Positions 1-8,839 of a stretch of DNA of 25,686 nucleotides are shown here, piece by piece; positions within the stretch are counted from its first letter, which is position 1, and every line of letters begins with the position of its first letter. Below the pieces are notes generated by a model. That model did not search any database, had not been told where the DNA came from, and was given only the letters and a program-made list of their open reading frames with translations. The stretch lies in contig DBGM01000034.1 in assembly GCA_002295885.1 (NCBI GenBank), positions 41,542 to 67,227 of the forward strand, read 5' to 3'. The position numbers and the translations under genes are program-made. The stretch is from Phycisphaerales bacterium UBA854. GTDB taxonomy: Bacteria; Planctomycetota; Phycisphaerae; Phycisphaerales; SM1A02.

Positions 1-905
1 GATTCGACGGATTCGGCGGGTTCGGCGGGTTCCGAGTTCGCGGGACGCTCGAACTGATCGTTGAGTTCCCGGAGCACCCGGACAGCATCCTCGGCGTCGC
101 GCATTTGGGGACGTTGCCGTTCGTATTCCTCGAGGATCCGCCCGGCATCCTCGGCCAGTGCCCGGTCGGCGGGGGTGGGGACGTGGTCCAGGGGGATGGC
201 GTAGGTGAAGTGCCCGGATTCCGCCGCGTACGTCGGGATCTGCATGAACTCTCGATCCTTGCCGGGACCCATTTCGCCGCCGTCGTCCGCGGCGATGCCG
301 GCCTCCACGAAGAAATCGACCGCTTCGTCGGGGTAGCCATAGAGGTAGCCGTAGCCTCTCCACCGGTCTTCGCGGGGCATGCGGTCGACGATGTGGACGA
401 GCTCGCGGGGATCGGTGTCGGGGGTGATGTCCCATTCGCTCCAGAACGATTCGTGTCGATCGATCAGCCTGGCCAGCGATTCACGGTGCACGACGAAGGC
501 CTGGGCACTGCGTTCGCCGTCGTAGATCTTCGCGAAGATCTGGATGTCGGCGTACCACACGTCGTTACGCAGGACGCCGAGCATGCCCTGGACCTCGTGG
601 AGCTCGCCGGGTTCCGGATCGTCGGCGTCGAACGAGCAACGCCAGAATCCGCTGCTCATCGGCTTGAGCCCGCCGGCCAGGGTGTAGAGGGACTGGTAGT
701 CCGCCGCGTGGAGAACCAGCGTCCGTGGGGTGACGGGCGCATCGTGTTCCGGCTCCGGCCACAGCCCCGCCGAATGCCGGGAGTGCGTCGAGCAGCCGGC
801 GAACATCACGATCGCCATCAGCACGGCCAGACGGCATGCGATCGAGGGACCCGCGGGTCGTGTGGGGGACGGGGTGCCGTCGTTTCGTTGGTTGGGCTGG
901 GGCAT
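1..905 (-). CDS. Predicted lipoprotein of unknown function, C-terminus cut by window edge
   Basis: The frame stays open from an ATG at 905 to the left edge (301 complete codons, no stop seen). A GAGG ribosome site lies just upstream of the ATG. After a polar, proline-rich N-terminus of about 24 residues comes a short hydrophobic stretch (A-V-L-M-A-I-V-M) and a lipobox F-A-G-C with Cys38, so the product is probably exported and lipid-anchored. The mature part is rich in Trp, Tyr, Asp and Glu. It has a G-Y-G-Y-L-Y-G-Y stretch, and near the cut end a charged, probably helical region followed by tandem E-P-A repeats from a 9-base DNA repeat. I recognise no enzymatic motif or named family. The first Met may be too early, since the n-region is long, and an internal Met near residue 30 is possible. 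The gene is separated from its upstream neighbour by a strong hairpin, so it is probably transcribed on its own. Confidence 0.8.
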   Translation of the reverse strand, partial: MPQPNQRNDGTPSPTRPAGPSIACRLAVLMAIVMFAGCSTHSRHSAGLWPEPEHDAPVTPRTLVLHAADYQSLYTLAGGLKPMSSGFWRCSFDADDPEPGELHEVQGMLGVLRNDVWYADIQIFAKIYDGERSAQAFVVHRESLARLIDRHESFWSEWDITPDTDPRELVHIVDRMPREDRWRGYGYLYGYPDEAVDFFVEAGIAADDGGEMGPGKDREFMQIPTYAAESGHFTYAIPLDHVPTPADRALAEDAGRILEEYERQRPQMRDAEDAVRVLRELNDQFERPANSEPAEPAESVE

Positions 906-1056
906 GGAATCCTCGTGGGGGCGTTCTGGTCGGTATGGGTACGGACGACTGAATCGTATGGTGCGGGGCACGGTGGAGCCAATCACGGCGGATCGGGGGG
1001 ACGGAGCCTGCACTCATCGGATGCGGATTCGGGTGGTCGCTGCGGGGCCCAATGAA

Positions 1057-1090
1057 CAACCCCCTCGATCCGGAGGGATCGAGGGGGTTG
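1057..1090 (-). terminator. Hairpin after the serine protease gene
   Basis: A perfect 15-bp inverted repeat (1057-1071 with 1076-1090) encloses a 4-base loop. It starts 26 bases past the protease stop. On the minus strand the sequence after the stem is TTCATTGGG, so the U-run is weak. It most likely ends or slows transcription from the protease gene and protects the mRNA end. Confidence 0.7.
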
Positions 1091-1115
1091 GTTGGTCCCG
1101 TGAAGGGCTGCGGAC

Positions 1116-3476
1116 TCAGCCGCCGCAGTTCCAGTTGGCGATGACCGTCAACAGGTCGTTGACGTCGTACGGGTTGCCCCAGTTGGCGATCACGTAGAGG
1201 AGATCGGAGACGTTCACGACTCCGTCGCTGGTGGTGTCGCCGTCGCAGAGCACGTTGCAGTCGTCGAAGACGATGCTCATCGAGCCCGTGGCCTGCCAGG
1301 TGGCGCCGTTGGCGTCCTTGCCCTGGAAGAGGGCTTCGACGTAGACGCTGGCGGACAGGTCCCGGACCGTGAGGCGTGCGATGAGGACACCGTTGCCCGA
1401 TTCGCACGATTCGTTCGAGAACGAGACCGCTTCGCCCTGGGCGTCATCGGGAGTGATGAACCAGGACCCGTCGCTCGAATCGATCGCTCCGCCGGCTTCG
1501 AAGGCCGAGAAGTCGATGCCGATGTTGGCGAGGTTGTTGCCGGTCTGATCGAGGCTTCCGACGGTCACGAAACTGTCGTACCGGAGGTCCGGGAAGGCCG
1601 TGAACAACGCCGGGTTGATCGACGCGGACGTGGGGCCTCCGTAGGGGCTCTGGTAGAAGCTCGAGGTCGTCGAGATCATCTTGTTGGTGGACGTGTCGCC
1701 GGCCACCGCATCGAGGCGGCATCCGTCGGCCACGACCGCGTAGACGTCGACCGTCCACGTGGGCTCGGCATCGTCGACGAGATCGCGTCCCACGATGCTG
1801 AAGGCCATGCCCTCGAACGAGTCGGAGTCGGCGAGGCAGGTGCTCGCGGAGCAGCTCGTGTCGTCGCCCTGGTAGATGCCGCCGCAGTTGGCCTGCGTGG
1901 CGGTCACGCACGTCGTGCCGAGGCAGCAGGCACCGGTCGGATCCGGAGCACAGGGATCGTCGGAGCAGTCCGAGTCGTCACCCAGGTAGGTGCCGCCGCA
2001 GTTGGCCTGGGTCGAGATCGAGCAGGTGGTGCCGGTGCAGCAGGCGCCGGTGGGATCCGGGTTCGAGCAGTCGACCGAACCGCAGGTCGTACCGAGTCCC
2101 TGGTAGTCGCCGTTGACGTTGTTGCAGTTGAGTTCCTCGACCTGATAGCAGCTTCCCAGCCAGCAGCAGGCGCCGGTGTTCAGGTTGTTCGGGTTGAGGG
2201 TGTCCAGCGACTGCTGGTTGGTGCCCTGCGGGTCGAGGTAGGGCGCCAGGCCCGACCAGTGACCGATGAAGGCCTTTCCGTAGTAGTCGTCGGAATCGTT
2301 CGAGCAGAACGAACCGCCGCAGCAGAGCATGCCGATGATCTGGAAGTTGGAGTTGAACAGGGGGGAACCGGAGGAACCGTAGTCGGTCCGGCCCTCGTCG
2401 TAGTTCACGCCCCAGTACTGGCTGTTGCTGTAAAGGGCGTCGATGCTGCTGCAGCGCTTCTCCGCCGTCTGCGGATGATGGATCACCCGGCCGCCGGTGT
2501 TGGAGTTGGAGCGGGACCAGCCTGCGAACGTGATGCCGTAGGAATCCTGCGGCGAGCTGTTGAGCCGGATCAGGCAGCAGTCGTAGGTGCTGTTGGTGGT
2601 CAGGAACTGGCTGCCGGAGGTGAACTGGTTGTAGTTGCCGTTGCCGTTGCCGCCGCTCTGGCTGCTGCCCGGGGTGCGGCAGGTGCTGTTCTGGTGGTTC
2701 CAGTAGACGACCAGAGCCTGGTCGTTGCTGGCCCGCACGCCGCAGTGGTCGGCGGTCATGAACAGCGGGTCCTCGTTGTTCGAGGTGTTGTTGATCATGG
2801 ATCCGGAACACACCAGCGAGCCGTTGATCGTGTACATGGCGATGGCGGGAATCTCGTTCCACCAGTCGTCGCACAGAGGACATTCGACGTCGTGGTTGCA
2901 CGCCTCGGACGTGCCGCGGTCGGACTGGGGAGTCTGGAAGCCGCGGTAGCCCACGTTGATCTTGGTGAGGATGACGCCTTCCTCGAGGTGGATCCGGTCG
3001 GCATCGTCGCACGTGATGGTGATGAAGAGATCGTCGCCCATCACCAGGGGGGTCCACAGTTCGCCTTCCTGCGCGTCGTTGGAGGTGAAGGGGCCGCGGA
3101 ACGACCATCGGTCGACGGTCTCGAGCGTCATTTCCGCGCTGGCGGGCATGTCGTAGTGTTCGAATCCGAAGTTCAGGTGCGGGGCGCCCTTGGAGGAGAT
3201 CCGCATACGCCAGCGGAGGCGGCCGTCTTCGTCACGGTCCCAGAGGCCGTCGTTGCCGGGGGTGATGAAACTCTCATGGGGTTGGGCGAACCGGTAGGGG
3301 AGGCTCTCCTCGTCGCGAAGTCGATCGTCTTCCGTGAGCCAGTCGAGGTCCAGCGGTGCGATTTCATGCATCGGCACGATGTCGAGGCCGGGGTTGTAGT
3401 CGGCCGACGCCGAGGCGCCCAGGGAACTTGCCGCGATGATGAGCGCCGCGGTTACGGTCTTCGTAGCGTGAAACAT
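1116..3476 (-). CDS. Secreted S1-type serine protease, lysyl-endopeptidase-like, with Cys-rich repeats and dockerin-like tail
   Basis: The 786-residue product probably cleaves proteins after Lys outside the cytoplasm. The start at 3476 is preferred over an in-frame ATG at 3554 because it opens a clean signal peptide (cleavage after about residue 25, A-S-A) and has a GAGGAG ribosome site. Residues 26-185 look like a propeptide. The catalytic domain (about 190-415) has His244 in T-A-D-H-C-G, Asp299 in Y-D-C-C-L and Ser371 in G-S-S-G-S-P. It also shares with Achromobacter protease I the segments V-V-Y-W-N-x-Q-N-S-T-C-R, A-G-W, I-H-H-P-x-x-A-E-K-R and S-D-x-Y-G; the last carries the Asp thought to set Lys preference. 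Three cysteine-rich repeats follow (about 435-547), then a beta-rich domain. The last 48 residues resemble a dockerin: one complete D-x-T-x-D-G-V-V-N loop and a second, truncated V-N-D-L-L repeat. The protease family is fairly sure; the cleavage preference is inferred. Confidence 0.9.
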   Translation of the reverse strand: MFHATKTVTAALIIAASSLGASASADYNPGLDIVPMHEIAPLDLDWLTEDDRLRDEESLPYRFAQPHESFITPGNDGLWDRDEDGRLRWRMRISSKGAPHLNFGFEHYDMPASAEMTLETVDRWSFRGPFTSNDAQEGELWTPLVMGDDLFITITCDDADRIHLEEGVILTKINVGYRGFQTPQSDRGTSEACNHDVECPLCDDWWNEIPAIAMYTINGSLVCSGSMINNTSNNEDPLFMTADHCGVRASNDQALVVYWNHQNSTCRTPGSSQSGGNGNGNYNQFTSGSQFLTTNSTYDCCLIRLNSSPQDSYGITFAGWSRSNSNTGGRVIHHPQTAEKRCSSIDALYSNSQYWGVNYDEGRTDYGSSGSPLFNSNFQIIGMLCCGGSFCSNDSDDYYGKAFIGHWSGLAPYLDPQGTNQQSLDTLNPNNLNTGACCWLGSCYQVEELNCNNVNGDYQGLGTTCGSVDCSNPDPTGACCTGTTCSISTQANCGGTYLGDDSDCSDDPCAPDPTGACCLGTTCVTATQANCGGIYQGDDTSCSASTCLADSDSFEGMAFSIVGRDLVDDAEPTWTVDVYAVVADGCRLDAVAGDTSTNKMISTTSSFYQSPYGGPTSASINPALFTAFPDLRYDSFVTVGSLDQTGNNLANIGIDFSAFEAGGAIDSSDGSWFITPDDAQGEAVSFSNESCESGNGVLIARLTVRDLSASVYVEALFQGKDANGATWQATGSMSIVFDDCNVLCDGDTTSDGVVNVSDLLYVIANWGNPYDVNDLLTVIANWNCGG

Positions 3477-3576
3477 TGTGATGATCTCTCCTCGTTTCGG
3501 TACGGAATGGTGCGTCCCATCCCCATCATTCAAGATAAGTGCATTCCGGGCCATGGGTACCTCGAACTGTGATTTC

Positions 3577-3602
3577 CGGCCTTTAAATGCATATTTTTGG
3601 AC
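3577..3602 (-). promoter_or_regulatory. Conserved 26-base upstream element, copy A
   Basis: Read on the minus strand it is GTCCAAAAA, 3 bases, GCATTT, 3 bases, GGCCG. It lies about 100 bases before the lysyl-endopeptidase-like gene, in an AT-rich pocket of otherwise GC-rich sequence. The same three blocks, with the same total length of 26, occur at 8889-8914 before the other secreted Cys-rich protein gene. A weak -10-like TATCTT (minus strand, 3532-3537) lies downstream, 55 bases centre to centre. It may be an activator site or part of a promoter. Confidence 0.55.
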
Positions 3603-3631
3603 CGTTTTCGGAGGGGTTGAGGCTCAGGAGC

Positions 3632-3672
3632 CCCCAATAAGACAGCCCCCGCCTTGGTGTCGGCGGGGGCTG
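3632..3672 (-). terminator. Intrinsic terminator after the subtilase-like gene
   Basis: An 11-bp perfect GC-rich stem (3643-3653 with 3662-3672) has an 8-base loop. On the minus strand it is followed by TCTTATTG, a moderate U-rich tract. It lies 24 bases past the stop of the large secreted protein gene, so that gene and the downstream protease gene are separate transcription units. Confidence 0.8.
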
Positions 3673-3696
3673 GAATGAACGTGGAATGGTCGGGGA

Positions 3697-6600
3697 TCAG
3701 CCCGGAGGCCCTCCGCCGCCGGATCCCGGTACGAAGGTGATGTCCAACTGGTCGAACCGGACCAGGCTGCCCGGGCTGGGGCCGCCGACGGGGCCGCCGT
3801 TGAGGCTGATGGCCCGCACCACGGCCCGCATGTAGATCAGTCCCTGGGGGCTGCGAATCTCATCCGCCGATCCCTGATAGTTGGTGAACTCCAGCGGTTC
3901 CGCTTCGGTTTCGTCGCCGGTGGACACCTGGATGCCCATGAACTGCCAGGTGTTGATCTTCCAGTTCCAGGAGTACATCTCGATGAGCGAGACCACGCCG
4001 GGCGGGGGGAGGATCGTCAGGTCGGCATCGACGCGGTTGCCGATGGGCGTGACCTGCGGCACCGTCATCTCCACCATCATGTCGACGTACTGGCCGACGG
4101 AGGAGTAGTACGGAGGTCCGGGGACGAAGAACGGCGGGTTGTAGAAGCCCGTTGCCGTGGGGCGGGTCAGAGCACTGTAGTAGTTCTCGTCGACCGCCCG
4201 GAGGCTGGAGATCGTTCCGCCCATCGGGTCGCCGCGGAGGAGCTTGACGTCGGTGATGAACCCGGCCGTGTCCAGTGCGTAGTCCGAGTCGGTGACCAGC
4301 GCCACACCCATTTCATTGGGCTGGATGAGCCGCTGACTGAACCAGCCCTCGCCATCCTTGTTCAGGTCGTAGCCCCAGGGGACCTGGGCCGTGGAGTTGG
4401 CCGAGTTGAAGAACTCTCCCGGTCCGCCGGGGGCGTTCGAACGGTCGGTCCGCGGTGTGCCCCAGTCGTGCGGCATCCGCTGCATGACGTTGGGCGGCTG
4501 CATGGCACCGAACCGCTGCAGGGACAGGCCCTGCACGCAGGCGATGCTGCCGGCGACCACGGCGGAGGCCGCGATGGAACCGCCGTCGATGACGTTGTTG
4601 CCGAAGTCGTTGGTGTAGCTGCGACGCTTCTGCTGCGTGGTCAGCACCTGGGTGTCGTCCCCGGGGCCGGGGATGTTCAGGGCGACCTTGGTGAGGTTCG
4701 CATTGCCGCCCGTGGTCACGACCGTGCCCCACGAGGAGCAGGAGATCCCGGTGCCTCCGTAGGCGCCGCCGGTGTTGGTCGTGGTGTAGTTGCTCGTCCA
4801 CCATCGCTGGGCGTTGCCGTTGGGCATCGCTCCGGCCACCATGATCACGTCACCCTGCTCGCCTTCGAGCGTCGCGTCGATGTCGCAGGCGAAGTCGCCA
4901 GCGGGCACGATCACGACGATGCCCGCGTCGGACGCGATCTGCATCATGGTGCTGGATTGGGGGTCGTTCAGCAGGCAGCTGTCGGCGCAGCCGCTCTGGG
5001 CTCCGCCGCCGCCGTCACCCTGGCCTCCGCCCTGGTAGTAGCTGGGCAGGTAGGTGGCGAGGATCACGTCGCCGTAGGAAAGCGAATCGATCGCGTTGAC
5101 CCACGCTGCGACCTCGCGGAAACCGAGGTCCACGTCGATGGTGGGGAAGAAGTACGGTTCGCACTCGGGTGCGATGCCCGTGACTCCGAAGCCGTTCTCC
5201 TCGGCCGCGATGATGCCCAGTACGCCGGTGCCGCGCTGCGGTCGGGTCGCGATCGGATCGAAGAGCATGCGCACCGGCGGGTGCGGAGTGTCCCGGCCTT
5301 CGAGGCGGACGTTCCTCAGGTCCTCGTGGATGGCGCCCTGGACATTGCCCTGGAAGTCGGTCCATTCCTGCACCCAGGCTGCATTGTCGAGCACTGCAAC
5401 ACGGACGCCGAGGCCCTTGGTTCCGTTGACGTTGTCACCCGCGGGGTGGAGGCCCCGGGTGATGCCCGAGAGGAACTGGCCCCACGAGTACAGACCGGTG
5501 GACGGCGAGAAGGGAACCCGCTGCTCGAGTTGGAGTCCCGAGCCGGACCATCGACTCTGCGTGTATCCGTTGGGTCGCCCGTTGAAGTCCTGGAAGCCGT
5601 TGGTTCCGGTGGGAATGAAGGGCGGAATCAGGAGGCCGATATCGCTCTGGATCGAACCGGTGGAATCCGGTGAGGCCTTCACGAAGAAGGGGGCCGGAAT
5701 CAGGCTGCGGTACTCCTCGGGCACGCTTTCGGCGGCCACGGTGGAGATGCCCCGGCGGCCGAGCGTTCGGGTCTCGTTCCCCAGCAGATGGAACTGCAGC
5801 GGGGTGAAGTCCGGAGTGTCGTCGGTGACGGGGACATCGAAGTAGCACTCTTGGTAGGCCAGGGCCACGCATTCGGGCGTCCAGTTGCCGCTGCAGTCGA
5901 CCGGCGGGTCGAGGGCCTGCCCGGCGGCGAAGACGCGGGCACAGCATTCGAGATCGCTGCAGCCGGGTTGCCGGCCGTTGGCGCCGCCGAATCCACTTCC
6001 GTCCGGCTGCCATCCGTCGTACGGGATGAGATCAACACCGGTGGAGATGCACTGGTTGTTAGCCAGCAGGTAGTTGCCGCATCCGTTGGGGTAGGGCGTC
6101 GGGAGGCCGATGGCGGCCAGACCGTCGGGGTACCAGCCCAGCGGGAAGGGGCCACCGCCCAGCAGGTTCGCCGCGGCTGCACACTCCGCGTCCCAGTCGG
6201 CGAAGCCCTGGACGAAGTCGTCGCCCACGCAGCAGGACGGCAGTTCGGCGCAGACCTGCTCGCAGAGCGTGGGGTTCTGGCAGTAGGGGCCGTTGAAGCA
6301 GTTCGGGCTGGCGTTCCACGGAGTGGGGCCGGGACCGAAGAGCGTTTCGGCGTAGGCGTCGATGTACGTCGGGAACAGGTTGCGGTTCCAGAAGCACGAG
6401 CCGTGGAGCAGATCGGCCTGCACACCGGTGGAGCAGGCGCCCTGTTCCATGGGATTCTCGAACGCGTCCGCGACGGTCTGTCCGGGTTCGTACGCGTCGG
6501 GATTGAGCCAGCCGTTGGGGTCGTTGAGTCCGAGGAACTCGGTGCAGCCCGGATCCGGGGTGATGCCGAAGGGGATCGGGGTGTCTCCGGCCAGGGGATC

Positions 6601-8691
6601 GACGAACCAGGCTCCGAGCCCCATGAAGTAGGGGGTCTGACCGGCGCACCGGTGACGCGGAATGAAGTTGCTCGCCATGGCCGGAGTGGCGGGATCACCG
6701 TCGTTGACGCACGAGTCGGTGCCGACGCCGGCGCCCATGCACCAGTTGGTGCAGTAGCTGTATGCGCCATAGTCGAGCGGGCCGCCCTGTCGGGCGATCG
6801 CCGGGGCCACGTTGCCGGCGGACAGGCCCCAGGCGACAAAGCCGAGGATGCCGCCGTCCGCGGGGTTGAGCGGGTCGTACTGTGCGTTCCTGGCCAGCGT
6901 GCCGGTTCCGGGAACGGTGCCGGTGGGATCGGGCATGTCCGCGGGGGTGGGGATCTGATTGAAGCCTCCGGCACCGTCGGGCAGTCCCTGGAAGCCGGTG
7001 AAGTAGCCCGAGAGCACGTCCTGGTTGTACACCACGTTGTCGGCCCACTTCAGGGGTGTGGTAAACGTCGCCGGATCGAACTGGCTGTCCGCGAGCGTCG
7101 GCAGCGGGCCGACGTTCAGCAGGTAGGAGCCGGCGAACCAGCCGAGCCCGTAGACGGGGTCGCCCACACCCGGGGCGGTCTGGTCGACGGCGTATCCGCC
7201 GACGGGGGCGCCCTGCGTCGGGTACCAGACGGAGTTGGGAACATTTCCGTTGATCGTCACCAGCGAGGAGAACAGGTCGACACCGTCGTCGCAGTCGTCG
7301 CTGTTCTCGCAGTCGCCTTCGGCACAGCAGCCGCCGTAGTAGTCGCAGTCGGAGCAGGTGAAGCTCTCGGGTGCATCGACGCTGCCGAGGTAGGTTCCGC
7401 CGAGATCGCCGCAGACGTCGGAAGCGGTCACGAAGTCCTCGCCGTCGGGATCGAAGCCCTGGGACTGGACGATTTCGCAGTACTTGACGAGGACGGGGTT
7501 GTCCGGGCCCGCCGCACCGCCGACGCCGAGGGCGCCGCCGAGGGTATCGAAGAACCGGTCCTCGTCGCTGGTCAGACAACACACGCCGACTTCGATCGGC
7601 GGGAACTCGGTGACCGGGCAATCGACGGCGGGGTTGTCGCAGCTCAGCCCGGTGCCGGTGGGGTCGTACGTGCCGCCGGCGTCCTGGCAGAGAACCTGGA
7701 ACTGGTTGATGCAGCTGCCGTCGGGGAAGCAGCAGGCGGCGGGGATATCAAGGGGGTCGCAGGGACCCGGATTGCCGGGGTCACCGGGGAACAGGCAGGT
7801 CCGTCCGGGGGTGAAGCGGGTGATGGTCGAGGCATCCTGGAACGCGGTGCACTCCGCCTGGGTGGTGTCGTTGCAGACATCGAGGCTCCAGGTCAGCGTG
7901 GTCGCATCGAGTCGGTAGAAGCAGCAGGCGAACGTGGCTTCGCCTCGCTGGAGCGGTTCCATGATCGGCTTTCGGGAAAGGTTCGAGAGCCGGGCCTCGG
8001 CTGCAATCGCGACCGGGCTCGTAGCGATGGGAGGGGCCACGCGGGGCGTCGCGGCCGGAGCTTCGGCCAGCGAGACCATGTTGGCGGTGTAGGAGTCGGT
8101 CGACTGGAAGAAGGCCCATTCGACCAGGTCGCTCCGCAGCAGGGCGTCGGCGGCGTTGTCGACGTCGCGGATGAAGCCGGTCACGTAGTAGATTCCCGCG
8201 ACGTCCGGCTGGGCGTTGCCGGATCGGAGTTCGGCACGGTTGATCACCGCCTGCAGCCGCTCCTGGGGGACGTTCGAGGACGCCTCCAGAATCACGCCGT
8301 GGGCGATGAGCAGATCGTTGATCTCCTCGACGTCCATTCCGGTCAGGGACATGATGGAGCTGTCCGGCAGCACTCGGAGGCGGGCCTCGTCGACGAACTT
8401 CACCACCAGGCGGCTGCCGGAGGCGTTGCCGGGGCGATCGATTCGATCCGGCTTGGGCTGGATGGTCCGCGGCTTGAGAGCCATGTTCGGCTTGGACTCG
8501 TTGGAGTCGACACCGACCCAGGGAGTTCCGATCGCGCCGGGCAGCGGGCGCGCAGTGCCCTTGTCGACATTCGATCCTTGTTCAACCGTGCGGTTGCTGC
8601 CGGGGCGTTCGCCACCGGCGGCGATCACCAGACCGGTGGTCGCGGCAAAGGCTACGATCGAAAGGACTACGGTCGTCACTCGGTTGTGCAT
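3697..8691 (-). CDS. Large secreted Cys-rich protein with a degenerate subtilisin (S8) domain
   Basis: The 1664-residue product starts at 8691, where a signal peptide begins (M-H-N-R then a hydrophobic core to A-A-G near residue 26); in-frame ATGs at 8730 and 8811 would bury it. Residues 93-200 resemble a subtilase propeptide (L-V-V-K-F near 95). Residues 250-470 hold four or so repeats with paired Cys (A-C-C, V-C-C, G-C-C). A later pair of repeats carries C-C and W-x-x-E-C-x-A-x-A motifs typical of planctomycete surface proteins. A subtilase-like fold follows: Asp1102 (V-A-V-L-D), R-G-T-G-V-L-G-I-I-A-A around 1153, G-V-T-G-I-A-P, P-A-G-D near 1266 and G-G-S-I-A-A-S with Ser1372. The normal catalytic His is Arg1153 and the oxyanion Asn is Asp1266, so peptidase activity is doubtful. 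The C-terminus ends in G-G-G-G-P-P-G without a dockerin or clear anchor. It has its own terminator and upstream element. A structural or binding role is possible but unproven. Confidence 0.85.
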   Translation of the reverse strand: MHNRVTTVVLSIVAFAATTGLVIAAGGERPGSNRTVEQGSNVDKGTARPLPGAIGTPWVGVDSNESKPNMALKPRTIQPKPDRIDRPGNASGSRLVVKFVDEARLRVLPDSSIMSLTGMDVEEINDLLIAHGVILEASSNVPQERLQAVINRAELRSGNAQPDVAGIYYVTGFIRDVDNAADALLRSDLVEWAFFQSTDSYTANMVSLAEAPAATPRVAPPIATSPVAIAAEARLSNLSRKPIMEPLQRGEATFACCFYRLDATTLTWSLDVCNDTTQAECTAFQDASTITRFTPGRTCLFPGDPGNPGPCDPLDIPAACCFPDGSCINQFQVLCQDAGGTYDPTGTGLSCDNPAVDCPVTEFPPIEVGVCCLTSDEDRFFDTLGGALGVGGAAGPDNPVLVKYCEIVQSQGFDPDGEDFVTASDVCGDLGGTYLGSVDAPESFTCSDCDYYGGCCAEGDCENSDDCDDGVDLFSSLVTINGNVPNSVWYPTQGAPVGGYAVDQTAPGVGDPVYGLGWFAGSYLLNVGPLPTLADSQFDPATFTTPLKWADNVVYNQDVLSGYFTGFQGLPDGAGGFNQIPTPADMPDPTGTVPGTGTLARNAQYDPLNPADGGILGFVAWGLSAGNVAPAIARQGGPLDYGAYSYCTNWCMGAGVGTDSCVNDGDPATPAMASNFIPRHRCAGQTPYFMGLGAWFVDPLAGDTPIPFGITPDPGCTEFLGLNDPNGWLNPDAYEPGQTVADAFENPMEQGACSTGVQADLLHGSCFWNRNLFPTYIDAYAETLFGPGPTPWNASPNCFNGPYCQNPTLCEQVCAELPSCCVGDDFVQGFADWDAECAAAANLLGGGPFPLGWYPDGLAAIGLPTPYPNGCGNYLLANNQCISTGVDLIPYDGWQPDGSGFGGANGRQPGCSDLECCARVFAAGQALDPPVDCSGNWTPECVALAYQECYFDVPVTDDTPDFTPLQFHLLGNETRTLGRRGISTVAAESVPEEYRSLIPAPFFVKASPDSTGSIQSDIGLLIPPFIPTGTNGFQDFNGRPNGYTQSRWSGSGLQLEQRVPFSPSTGLYSWGQFLSGITRGLHPAGDNVNGTKGLGVRVAVLDNAAWVQEWTDFQGNVQGAIHEDLRNVRLEGRDTPHPPVRMLFDPIATRPQRGTGVLGIIAAEENGFGVTGIAPECEPYFFPTIDVDLGFREVAAWVNAIDSLSYGDVILATYLPSYYQGGGQGDGGGGAQSGCADSCLLNDPQSSTMMQIASDAGIVVIVPAGDFACDIDATLEGEQGDVIMVAGAMPNGNAQRWWTSNYTTTNTGGAYGGTGISCSSWGTVVTTGGNANLTKVALNIPGPGDDTQVLTTQQKRRSYTNDFGNNVIDGGSIAASAVVAGSIACVQGLSLQRFGAMQPPNVMQRMPHDWGTPRTDRSNAPGGPGEFFNSANSTAQVPWGYDLNKDGEGWFSQRLIQPNEMGVALVTDSDYALDTAGFITDVKLLRGDPMGGTISSLRAVDENYYSALTRPTATGFYNPPFFVPGPPYYSSVGQYVDMMVEMTVPQVTPIGNRVDADLTILPPPGVVSLIEMYSWNWKINTWQFMGIQVSTGDETEAEPLEFTNYQGSADEIRSPQGLIYMRAVVRAISLNGGPVGGPSPGSLVRFDQLDITFVPGSGGGGPPG

Positions 8692-8839
8692 GATTGTCTC
8701 TCGACTCAATGTCGGAACCCTGGTTCTCATCTCGGGCCTTCCGCCGTTGCGGAAGACACTCCTGACGCGTTCTATGTCGTGGAATGCCGCCTTCTTGCGC
8801 AGGAAAACCACTTCGGGCGCACTCTTGCTCCCGAGGAGG

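Noticed and set aside
1..40. Tandem ttcggcggg repeats at the left edge as a possible repeat array
   Set aside because: They are only a couple of 9-base units and encode the Glu-Pro-Ala tail of the lipoprotein in frame.
1900..2180. Repetitive Cys-codon stretches as a CRISPR-like array
   Set aside because: The repeats are imperfect, multiple of three, and encode the A-C-C modules of the protease.
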